Source: Deltaproteobacteria bacterium (GTDB lineage: Bacteria > Desulfobacterota > GWC2-55-46 > UBA9637 > GWC2-42-11). Taken from it: a DNA stretch of 40,122 nucleotides. The position numbers and the translations under genes were made by a program. The stretch is taken from NCBI GenBank assembly GCA_016234925.1, contig JACRNI010000107.1, forward strand, positions 1 through 40,122, written 5' to 3'. A model generated the notes under the pieces. The model saw only the letters and a list, made by a program, of their open reading frames with translations, was not told the origin of the DNA and made no database searches. This document shows, piece by piece, positions 17,036 to 24,134 of this stretch; positions within the stretch are counted from its first letter, which is position 1; each line of letters opens with the position of its first letter.

Positions 17036-17176
17036 CCCAAATCCCGATTTAGACTTGTTAACGGCTCATCTTTGCTGTCATTGCGAGAACCCGAAGGGTT
17101 CGTGGCAATCTCAAATCACAAAAGGCGAGATTGCTTCGCTTCGCTCGCAATGACAATTTCTATATCGGGATTTGGG
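17036..17176. repeat. Palindromic element with 13-bp terminal inverted repeats
   Basis: CCCAAATCCCGAT (17036-17048) and ATCGGGATTTGGG (17164-17176) enclose a second inverted pair TGTCATTGCGAG/CTCGCAATGACA (17076-17087, 17144-17155) and the hairpin AACCC-gaa-GGGTT. The inner TGTCATTGCGAG unit is a widespread dispersed bacterial repeat. It probably separates the PQQ-propeller gene from the barrel operon. Confidence 0.9.
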
Positions 17177-17195
17177 GAGATATATACCAAGCGAC

Positions 17196-18332
17196 ATGGT
17201 CTTTAGAATTATATTAAGATATATTTTTTCTGCAAGTGTTTTATTTCTAGGCGCAGATTTGACGTTTGGCGCAGAAAATACGCCTGACAATTGGCCGACA
17301 TTCCTTAAATCACCAAATCATGTTCCAGTCTCTGCTGATAAGATTATCCCTCCTTTAAAACTTAAATGGAAATACAAAACAGGCGGGTCAGTATATTCAT
17401 CGCCTGCGGTTGTTGACGGGAAGTTATTCATAGGCTCGCATGATTCAAATCTTTATGCGCTTGATGCGTCAACAGGCAGCCTTCTATGGAAATTTAAAAC
17501 AAGTGAGCAGATTACATCTTCCCCTGCAGTTGTTAATAATATTGTATATTTTGGCTCAAAGGATGGTTATGTATATGCGCTGGATGCGAAAAAAGGCAGC
17601 CTTATATGGAAGTTTAGAACAGGCAATAATGTTTTAACATCGCCGTCTATTTCCGACGGCATGGTTTTCATCGGCTCAAATGACCTTTATATCTATGCTC
17701 TAAATGCAGCGGATGGGAAGTTATTGTGGAAGAGATTTCTTTCTGACTACAAATACGGCGGCATATATTCTTCTCCAGCGGTTTATAAGGGCATAGTTTA
17801 CATTGCAGGAAAGAATTCCATTGTATATGCGTTAAGGCAGAAAACAGGGGAAATACAGTGGTTTTACAGGACAAATTCTGCTATATATTCATCGCCTTCT
17901 ATAAATAATGGCATTGTTTATGTCGGCTCTTACGACAGAAACATATATGCGCTGGATGCAGAGGATGGGCAGCTTGTGTGGAAAGAAGGACTGGATGACA
18001 GAATATATGCAACGTCTGTTGTATGGGGAGACAATATCTATGCTGCTTCAAAAGACGGCTATTTGAATGTTTTTAATGCAAAAACAGGCAAGATGAATTG
18101 GTGGTATAACCTTGGCGCGGGCATAAGTTCAACTATCGCAATATCAAGCGAAGCGAAGGTTGGTTTTGTTGGAACAGAGAATGGATATTTATATGCCCTT
18201 GACCTTAAAAAAGGCATAATTATCTGGAGGCATAATATTGAAGGCGGCGGCATACATTCATCGCCGGCAATTGCATTAGACACGGTTTTTTTTGGTTCAA
18301 AGGATGGTTTTGTTTATGCGTTTGGACAGTAA
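17196..18332 (+). CDS. PQQ/BamB-type beta-propeller, exported
   Basis: ATG 17196 gives a signal peptide (MVFRIILRYIFSASVLFLGA); the TTG at 17172 lies in repeat DNA. The mature protein consists of about eight repeats of ~38 residues with the pattern SSPAV...VYFGSKDGYVYALDAKKGSLIWKF, the signature of PQQ-like propeller repeats. Similar proteins bind PQQ or, like BamB, act as protein scaffolds. No catalytic PQQ-dehydrogenase motifs are visible, so a scaffold role near the barrel and cytochromes is more likely. Its 3' end is followed by heptad repeats that form the start of the next gene. Confidence 0.88.
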   Translation: MVFRIILRYIFSASVLFLGADLTFGAENTPDNWPTFLKSPNHVPVSADKIIPPLKLKWKYKTGGSVYSSPAVVDGKLFIGSHDSNLYALDASTGSLLWKFKTSEQITSSPAVVNNIVYFGSKDGYVYALDAKKGSLIWKFRTGNNVLTSPSISDGMVFIGSNDLYIYALNAADGKLLWKRFLSDYKYGGIYSSPAVYKGIVYIAGKNSIVYALRQKTGEIQWFYRTNSAIYSSPSINNGIVYVGSYDRNIYALDAEDGQLVWKEGLDDRIYATSVVWGDNIYAASKDGYLNVFNAKTGKMNWWYNLGAGISSTIAISSEAKVGFVGTENGYLYALDLKKGIIIWRHNIEGGGIHSSPAIALDTVFFGSKDGFVYAFGQ

Positions 18333-18340
18333 AAATACAG

Positions 18341-18457
18341 GCAATGGGCAATGGGCAATGGGCTATAAAAACCCTTCACCCATAGCCTATCGCCTATCAC
18401 CTATTGCCCGTATTTATCGCCTATTGCCTATTGCCTGTATTTATTGCCTATTGCCTG
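18341..18457 (+). repeat. Heptad-repeat array forming start and signal peptide of the next gene
   Basis: GCAATGG is repeated three times (18341-18361), giving ATGs at 18344, 18351 and 18358 in three different frames. Further on, CCTATTGCC-type units recur in ~27-nt blocks. The left part is complementary to the right part (GGGCAAT/ATTGCC), so the array can fold over the start codon. Confidence 0.9.
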
Positions 18458-19371
18458 TTTTTGTCAACGCCGCTGATAAACCTGTGGAGCAAAAAGGCTC
18501 TATAGAATTAAAAAAAGAGACTGCCCCGTTTGTTTCTGAAGTTGAAAGGAAGGAATATCCCAATCCTCATTGGAAGGAGGGCTTATGCAATGAATGTCAT
18601 GAGGGTATTCCTGAAAAAGGCAGAAAGCAGGCATTCAAGTATGGCGGTGATATAATCAAGATGTGCAATTCATGCCATGATGTTGTGTCTGCGCATAAAT
18701 ATATTCATGCAACAGGAATGGTTCCATCAGAGGAAAAATTAAATAAGATGCCGGATGATTTTAAAAAGGCGCTAAATCGCGGAGACAAAGAAGGAAAGAT
18801 GACATGCCTTGTTTGTCATGAAATGCTTTATCAGTGCCTGAAAGAGAATTATAACCGCAAGGCAATTGACTCAAGATTTTTTAGAGGCGGACCATATAAT
18901 TCAAGGACAGAGATTTGTTATAACTGCCATGATGCCAGCCAATATGCCCGGCTTGACCCGCATGAGCAGATAACAGATGAAGGCGAGATACTTATTGACA
19001 AATGCATTATCTGTCATAAGATTACACCGGATGTAAAAAGGGTTAAGGGCATAGAGGATGTTCGGTTTCAGGTTGATGAGGATTTTGCACAGCCTTTAAA
19101 ACCAGGTGAAAAGCCCGGTGAGGAGAAGGTTATAAGTCATATTAGACTGCCGTATGAGAAGGTGTTGAAAAGATATAAATTTACAGAAGCAGAAAGGGAG
19201 TATGTTTTGCCTCTGGAACCCGGTACCGGCAAGATAACCTGCGCAACCTGTCATAATCCGCATGAAAGGGGGATACAAAAATTTACAAAGGCTGACAGGG
19301 GCGCTGATAATAGGCAAAGGCTGCGGGCGGGCGGCGGCGGCGCGTTATGTATGAACTGCCATGATAAATAA
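18358..19371 (+). CDS. Heptahaem cytochrome, cluster 1 (paralogue of 33392-34345)
   Basis: Seven CXXCH motifs (CNECH, CNSCH, CLVCH, CYNCH, CIICH, CATCH, CMNCH). The blocks NPHWKEG, RFFRGGPYN and CATCHNPHERG align with the octahaem protein in cluster 2, which has an extra CTRCH motif here replaced by a KPGEKPGEEK stretch. ATG 18358 is the only one of three heptad-encoded ATGs in frame. The signal peptide is made of 9-residue repeats (YRLSPIARI, YRLLPIACI, YCLLPVFV) derived from repeat DNA, ending VNAAD. It is a periplasmic or outer-membrane electron carrier. Ribosome binding is weak and might be modulated by the hairpin. Confidence 0.85.
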   Translation: MGYKNPSPIAYRLSPIARIYRLLPIACIYCLLPVFVNAADKPVEQKGSIELKKETAPFVSEVERKEYPNPHWKEGLCNECHEGIPEKGRKQAFKYGGDIIKMCNSCHDVVSAHKYIHATGMVPSEEKLNKMPDDFKKALNRGDKEGKMTCLVCHEMLYQCLKENYNRKAIDSRFFRGGPYNSRTEICYNCHDASQYARLDPHEQITDEGEILIDKCIICHKITPDVKRVKGIEDVRFQVDEDFAQPLKPGEKPGEEKVISHIRLPYEKVLKRYKFTEAEREYVLPLEPGTGKITCATCHNPHERGIQKFTKADRGADNRQRLRAGGGGALCMNCHDK

Positions 19372-19390
19372 CAAATAACAATTGTAATCT

Positions 19391-19525
19391 AAATTGAGCG
19401 GTTTTGGTAGCCGCAACCTTTAGGTTGCGTGGTCTAAACAGGATTTTGATTCACCTATCAGGTTTTGAAAAACGCAGGCTAAAGCCTGCGGCTACAGCAT
19501 ATTTTTTTAAAGAATCGCTCAATTT
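19391..19525. repeat. REP-type element with 10-bp terminal inverted repeats
   Basis: AAATTGAGCG (19391-19400) and CGCTCAATTT (19516-19525) bracket two REP stems: GTAGCCGCAACC...GGTTGCG and CGCAGGC-taaa-GCCTGCG with the complementary tails TAGCCGCA and TGCGGCTA. It occupies most of the gap before the next cytochrome. Confidence 0.88.
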
Positions 19526-19568
19526 GGGTGTAAGATTAAAAACTTCTATGGAAAAGGAGGATGCAAAA

Positions 19569-20711
19569 ATGAAAAAGATGTTTGTTGGGTTTTCAATCTT
19601 TATCGCCGCCATTTTTTATGTGTTTTTGGCAAAGGCAGCGATTGCGGCAGATGATGAAAACTGCCTCATGTGCCACAAATATATAAAGATGGGCAGGATA
19701 ACAGAGGAGGGTGAGAGAAAATATTATTATGTTGATGAAGAGATATTTTCTAAGACTGTGCATAACAGGGTAAAGTGCAGGGATTGTCATAGTTATATTG
19801 AGAAACTCCCGCATGACCCTGTAAAAGAAGGTGTTCAATGCAATTCTAAATGTCACAGTATTCAAAACCCTGCGACAAGAAAAGACTTTGACCACAATAA
19901 TATTTATGATGTCTATATGAAGAGTGTCCACGGCAGGGAAAAGGTAGCGGCGAAAGAAGTAGATAAAGACAAGCCATACTGCATATTCTGCCATACAAAC
20001 CCGCTTTATATACCGCATGAGATTCCAAATGCTGACGGGACTGTACGTTCGGCAGAGGTTCCAGCCGCGATTGCTGACAGGTGCGATGTTTGCCATCAAA
20101 AGCGGGAGTTTGTAGAGCATAGATACCTGCACACAGCAAGAAGGATATTGTCTGTAAAACGTTCGCCTCAAGAAGTCGTAGAGTTGTGCCTTACCTGCCA
20201 TGGCAATGAGGAATTCCTTGAAAGGCATGAAAAACTCCACGAGGGGGAAGGAAAACATCTTGGGAAGAAATTTACATTTGCAGGCGAGGCATATCAAGAG
20301 AGTTTCCATGGCAAGGTTACAAAATATGGATTTAAGGAGGCTGCAAACTGTTTATCCTGTCATGCAAAAAGCGAAAATTACTACCTTGCTGTCCATGATA
20401 TCCGTTCATCAAAAGACCCAGAATCAACCACGCATAAAAACAACAGGGTAAATACATGCGGGAAGTGTCATACAGATGCAAATAAAAACTTTGCGAGGAT
20501 TGACCCGCACCCAACAGAGAGAAAAGATGATAATCCGTTTATCTATTATATCGCAAATGTTTATGGTCCTTTCGGCGATATGGTAACATATGCCCTGCTA
20601 GGTCTTACAATTTTAGAGACCATTGGCAGGAAAAGGGATGGGATTGCATGGGTTTTAAGAAGGGGTTCAACATGGAGGAAAAAGAGCAAGAGGGGCAGGG
20701 ATAGAAGGTAG
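19569..20711 (+). CDS. Membrane-anchored octahaem cytochrome, cluster 1
   Basis: ATG 19569 is chosen because AAAGGAGG lies eight bases upstream and the resulting N-terminus is a clean signal peptide ending AIAAD; the frame extends further up through repeat DNA. Haem motifs are seven CXXCH plus one CX3CH (CNSKCH), eight in all. A single C-terminal helix (GPFGDMVTYALLGLTILETI) followed by a basic tail anchors it in the inner membrane. It is paralogous to 30716-31873. With the b-type cytochrome next to it, it likely forms a quinol-oxidising complex analogous in layout to Geobacter Cbc modules, passing electrons to periplasmic cytochromes. Confidence 0.87.
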   Translation: MKKMFVGFSIFIAAIFYVFLAKAAIAADDENCLMCHKYIKMGRITEEGERKYYYVDEEIFSKTVHNRVKCRDCHSYIEKLPHDPVKEGVQCNSKCHSIQNPATRKDFDHNNIYDVYMKSVHGREKVAAKEVDKDKPYCIFCHTNPLYIPHEIPNADGTVRSAEVPAAIADRCDVCHQKREFVEHRYLHTARRILSVKRSPQEVVELCLTCHGNEEFLERHEKLHEGEGKHLGKKFTFAGEAYQESFHGKVTKYGFKEAANCLSCHAKSENYYLAVHDIRSSKDPESTTHKNNRVNTCGKCHTDANKNFARIDPHPTERKDDNPFIYYIANVYGPFGDMVTYALLGLTILETIGRKRDGIAWVLRRGSTWRKKSKRGRDRR

Positions 20712-20746
20712 AAGACATTAAAATAATGAGTGGAGGTTAAAGATAT

Positions 20747-21697
20747 ATGCGCTTATCAGAAGATGCAAAAAAGGTATTAAATGCGACAATAGCAATAAAC
20801 AAGACCAGTGAAAAGGACAGAAAAGAATTAGAAGAACTCATTGAGATGATGCCCGATGACCGCGTGCTTTTGTATAAAAATGTGGATTCAAACCCTGTCG
20901 GCGACTTGCCGAGGTATTCAATACATATAAGGGCGCAGCATTTAATGATGTTCATCTCATTTCTTTTGTTGGCATTTACAGGGCTGCCTGTTCATTACAA
21001 TGAGACCTTCTGGGCTATCCCATTCAATAAACTCCTCGGCGGCATATATGTGACAAGGATTATACACAGGGCAATGGCATCCATATTTATCTTCGCAGCG
21101 GTCTATCATATCCTTACCCTTGTCTTTGATACGCTTTTAAAGATCAAGAACAAGAGGTTTGATTGGAGAAGGACTGTTATCCCGCATCTAAAGGACGCCT
21201 TTGATATAAGGGATGACATATTTTATTTTCTCGGCAAGAAAGACCAAAGGCCTGAGATGGACAAGTTTGCATACAAACAAAAGATTCACTATTTTGCAGC
21301 GCTCTTTGGCAATACTGTGATGATGGTAACAGGCGCCACATTTTTGTTTCCTGATACAATTGCAAGATTCAATCCCCTCCCTGCAGATTATGTTCAGAGC
21401 GTAACAAGGCTCTTTCATCCGCATGAGGCTTTATTGGCTCTGATAGTTATTGCATTCTGGCATTGGTATAATGTGCATTTTGCGCCTGGCAGATTTCCAA
21501 TGCAGTGGACATTTTTGACAGGCAGACTCACAAGGGAGCATCAGATAGAGGAGCATTTCCTTGAATATTTAAGAAACCTTGTAGAGATGCCGTCAGAGAG
21601 GGTTTATTTAAAGGAATTATTATTAAAGAAAAAACTTTTAAGCAGAGAGGCAGAGGCAAGGATAAGGACTTTAAAGCCGGGTTTTGAAAGTGATTAA
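20747..21697 (+). CDS. b-type cytochrome membrane subunit, cluster 1
   Basis: Resembles the cytochrome b561/FdnI-type membrane subunits that bind two b haems and oxidise quinol. Four transmembrane helices are visible: HLMMFISFLLLAFTGLPVHY, the stretch from RIIHRAMASIFIFAAVYHIL, the region around FGNTVMMVTGATFLF, and LLALIVIAFWHWYN. Histidines in the first, second and last are candidate haem ligands. There is a ~65-residue cytoplasmic N-terminal extension. GGAGG at 20732-20736 precedes ATG 20747. Paralogue of 31857-32579. Flanked by multihaem proteins, it is probably the quinone-facing partner of the octahaem cytochrome upstream. Confidence 0.88.
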   Translation: MRLSEDAKKVLNATIAINKTSEKDRKELEELIEMMPDDRVLLYKNVDSNPVGDLPRYSIHIRAQHLMMFISFLLLAFTGLPVHYNETFWAIPFNKLLGGIYVTRIIHRAMASIFIFAAVYHILTLVFDTLLKIKNKRFDWRRTVIPHLKDAFDIRDDIFYFLGKKDQRPEMDKFAYKQKIHYFAALFGNTVMMVTGATFLFPDTIARFNPLPADYVQSVTRLFHPHEALLALIVIAFWHWYNVHFAPGRFPMQWTFLTGRLTREHQIEEHFLEYLRNLVEMPSERVYLKELLLKKKLLSREAEARIRTLKPGFESD

Positions 21698-21698
21698 A

Positions 21699-21818
21699 AT
21701 GAAACAAGCGCTTACACCTTTTCAAAAGAAGGTTGCATATGCATCGCTTATTATAATCATAGTATCAATGATAATACTTGGGATTTATCTAATATTTGCA
21801 CTAAAGGAGATGATATGA
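21699..21818 (+). CDS. 39-residue single-span membrane protein
   Basis: ATG 21699 starts one base after the cytochrome b stop. The product begins MKQALTPFQKKVAYAS, continues into one long hydrophobic helix rich in Ile, and ends LKEMI. It has the form of small subunits that stabilise membrane complexes. No paralogue is visible in cluster 2. Its end lies inside a 15-bp sequence that is duplicated 120 bp downstream. Small size limits certainty, but position and composition are persuasive. Confidence 0.6.
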   Translation: MKQALTPFQKKVAYASLIIIIVSMIILGIYLIFALKEMI

Positions 21819-21940
21819 AAGATTACACTGATTATAAAGGCAGATTACACGGATTAAAACAAATAGTGGTCTTAAATCTGTGTAATCGTATTTCAAAATC
21901 TGTGTAATCAATTTCTTTCATAGGAGGAGATGATATGAAA
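21806..21940. repeat. Inserted palindromic segment flanked by 15-bp direct repeats
   Basis: GGAGATGATATGAAA occurs at 21806-21820 and again at 21926-21940. Between them GATTACAC (21821-21828 and 21843-21850) and GTGTAATC (21880-21887 and 21902-21909) form inverted pairs of a common dispersed repeat. It looks like an insertion that duplicated a ribosome-site/start-codon segment. Confidence 0.85.
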
Positions 21941-21962
21941 TTTCTTTTAAAGGAGATGACAA

Positions 21963-23051
21963 ATGGATAAACTAACCATTATATTTATTGCAATAGCAGC
22001 AGTATTCTTTGTCGCAATAATAGTCGGGCTTCTTATTATTGTTGACCACAAGGCAAGGATGAGGAATGGAAAGAGCAGCGATATATGGTCAATTCAAGGT
22101 GAAAGAGATGGACATCCAATCTGGGCATGGTTTGTGTCAATGTTCCTCTGGTCAATCTGGGGCATGCTCATAATAGGCATTGTTGCAAGGGTTGGTTTTG
22201 GGGATGGCAAGGTTCATGCAGAAAAGGCAGGGGGGGATAAAAAGAGCAGCGCAACTTCTCTTTTAAAAGATGTCAAAGAGGAAACCGTATTTGATAAAAA
22301 GGCGCATTTTCATAACCTTGTAAAAGACTATACAGAAGAAGGTAATCAGCCTGTGTGCTATTACTGCCATGGCAATTATCCTCATAAAAAGCAAAGGATG
22401 ATAAGGTCGCTCCTAAATATGCATACGCAGTTTCTTGGATGTATGACTTGTCATGTGGACGGCATACCTGAAGAAAATATTAAGATTGGATGGGCAAATT
22501 ATGCAGGGATTAAGCCAAAGGGAAAGCCGTTTGGTCTTTCATATGACCCCAAAACAGGCGCGTTATCAAAGACCGATGATTATTATTCAAAGATAACTGC
22601 ATTTGTTAATAATAAAATGCTTGAAATATCTGAAGATGCGCCAGAGGCGCGGGATTTTATAAAAGTAAGAGGCCAGCTAACGCCGTCTGAACAGGCAAAG
22701 GTAAAGGGTAAATTCCACAAAAATGTTGGCGCAAAGGGAAGATTCTGCACAAGATGCCACAGAACAGAGGATAGTTTTATTCCTTTTAAGGAACTTGGTT
22801 TTTCAGAGCAGAGAATCAATGACTTGACTGGTTTGAATGTCGTGAGCATAACGCAAAAGTATAAAGAATTTTATATGCCGGGCATATTCAAAGACATGAA
22901 TATCTCGCCTGAAAAGGCGCAGGAACTCCTTGGCAAGGGGGCAGATAAACCAATAACTGAAGCGCCTGCAGACCCAGCAGCATGGTGGCGCGGCAGATTT
23001 ACAGCGCCTCCGGAAGAGGCGCCTTTCGCAGGACAGCCAGCGAAGAAATAA
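21963..23051 (+). CDS. Membrane-anchored trihaem cytochrome, cluster 1
   Basis: Two N-terminal transmembrane helices (IIFIAIAAVFFVAIIVGLLI, and FVSMFLWSIWGMLIIGIVAR) precede a periplasmic domain with three CXXCH motifs (CYYCH, CMTCH, CTRCH). Shared blocks with 32576-33376 are CxxCHGxYPH and VVSITQKYKEFYMPGIF. AAGGAG lies just before ATG 21963. The C-terminus is a Pro/Ala-rich tail. It is probably the third component of the quinol-oxidising complex, relaying electrons to soluble cytochromes. I do not recognise a named family. Confidence 0.82.
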   Translation: MDKLTIIFIAIAAVFFVAIIVGLLIIVDHKARMRNGKSSDIWSIQGERDGHPIWAWFVSMFLWSIWGMLIIGIVARVGFGDGKVHAEKAGGDKKSSATSLLKDVKEETVFDKKAHFHNLVKDYTEEGNQPVCYYCHGNYPHKKQRMIRSLLNMHTQFLGCMTCHVDGIPEENIKIGWANYAGIKPKGKPFGLSYDPKTGALSKTDDYYSKITAFVNNKMLEISEDAPEARDFIKVRGQLTPSEQAKVKGKFHKNVGAKGRFCTRCHRTEDSFIPFKELGFSEQRINDLTGLNVVSITQKYKEFYMPGIFKDMNISPEKAQELLGKGADKPITEAPADPAAWWRGRFTAPPEEAPFAGQPAKK

Positions 23052-23055
23052 ATTT

Positions 23056-23997
23056 ATGCGAATTTTATATATATTATTAATTTTTCTTTCTGCTACCCTT
23101 GCCCCATTTTTTGGGGCAGGGGCAGCAGAACTTAAACTTGAGCCTGTTGAACACCTTTTTGATATAAAAGGACCTTCCAATAGTCCATTCTCTCTTCCAA
23201 CGGATGTTGTTGTCGGCAAAAACCAGCATATTTATGTGCTTGACGGCACGCATGGTAAGATTAAAGTGTTTGATTATAACGGCAGGTTTTTATTTCAGTT
23301 TGGCAGGGAAGGCAGCAGCGAAGGCGCGCTTGATACGCCCGTTGGTATTGGCATAGATGGCAGCGACAATATCTATGTTTGTGATTCACAGAATGCCAGA
23401 ATAGTTGTTTTTGACAGCAAGGGAGGATTTTTAAGAGATTTTGATATTCAAAAAAAAGAAGGCATGGTAAAGCCCGACCCTGTTGATATTATTATAGATG
23501 ATTTAAAGGGTTATGTATATATCACTGATAATTCAAACATGCGGATACTTGTTTATACAAAGGCAGGCAAATATGTCGGCGAATGGGGAGAAAAAGGTGA
23601 ACCAGAAGGTTCTTTTAGATACCCTGCAACAATTTCATTCAACCCTGATAAAAGTCTCCTTTATGTTGTTGATGTCCTGAATACGAGGGTGCAGGCATTT
23701 AATTCTGACACTGGAAAATTTGTCAGGCAAATCGGTTCATGGGGTGTTTTGCCCGGTGAGATGTTCAGGCCAAAGGGCGTTGCAGTTGATAAAAAAGGAA
23801 GGGTTTATGTGACTGACAGTTATATGGATGTTATACAGGTGTTTGATGATCAGGCGGATTTTCAGCATGTGCTTGGAAACGGCAGTAAAAAAATCCAGAG
23901 GTTCACATCTCCTGCCTCTATATTTATTGATGATAACAACCGGCTTTATGTTGTTGAAGTGCTTGAGAACAGGGTTGGTGTGTATAAGTTGAAATGA
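23056..23997 (+). CDS. NHL-repeat beta-propeller, cluster 1
   Basis: A signal peptide (MRILYILLIFLSATLAPFFG, ending GAGAA) is followed by six NHL-type repeats with recurring motifs such as PTDVVVGKNQHIYVLDG, PVGIGIDGSDNIYVCDS, ATISFNPDKSLLYVVD and PKGVAVDKKGRVYVTDS, closing the propeller at RVGVYKLK. It starts 4 nt after the trihaem gene. NHL propellers are commonly encoded beside extracellular multihaem cytochromes and are thought to bind or help assemble them. Paralogue of 34479-35456. Confidence 0.9.
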   Translation: MRILYILLIFLSATLAPFFGAGAAELKLEPVEHLFDIKGPSNSPFSLPTDVVVGKNQHIYVLDGTHGKIKVFDYNGRFLFQFGREGSSEGALDTPVGIGIDGSDNIYVCDSQNARIVVFDSKGGFLRDFDIQKKEGMVKPDPVDIIIDDLKGYVYITDNSNMRILVYTKAGKYVGEWGEKGEPEGSFRYPATISFNPDKSLLYVVDVLNTRVQAFNSDTGKFVRQIGSWGVLPGEMFRPKGVAVDKKGRVYVTDSYMDVIQVFDDQADFQHVLGNGSKKIQRFTSPASIFIDDNNRLYVVEVLENRVGVYKLK

Positions 23998-24009
23998 AAA
24001 GTTAGCAAC

Positions 24010-24109
24010 TGTCATGCCCGAATGTTTCTATCGGGCATCCAGTGTCTTTTATGATATTGGCTAAAACAGAAAGACTCTGGATTCCCGCTTAAAGATTGCG
24101 GGAATGACA
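24010..24109. repeat. Dispersed repeat of the CTGGATTCCCGC...GCGGGAATGACA type
   Basis: TGTCATGCCCGA at the left end and TCGGGCATCCAG form one stem; CTGGATTCCCGC and GCGGGAATGACA another, and the outer ends GTCAT/ATGAC are complementary. This is a repeat seen in many bacterial genomes. It fills the gap before the 24-haem gene. Confidence 0.85.
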
Positions 24110-24134
24110 ATATTAAACCAAGAGGCATTTTCAG

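Noticed and set aside
19404-19568. N-terminal extension of the cluster 1 anchored octahaem cytochrome
   Set aside because: It lies in a REP-type element, and the strong ribosome site and signal peptide point to ATG 19569.
19593-20309. Long minus-strand open frame (238 codons)
   Set aside because: It is antisense to the octahaem cytochrome, and its amino-acid composition is what the complement of that gene gives, with no domain or start context.
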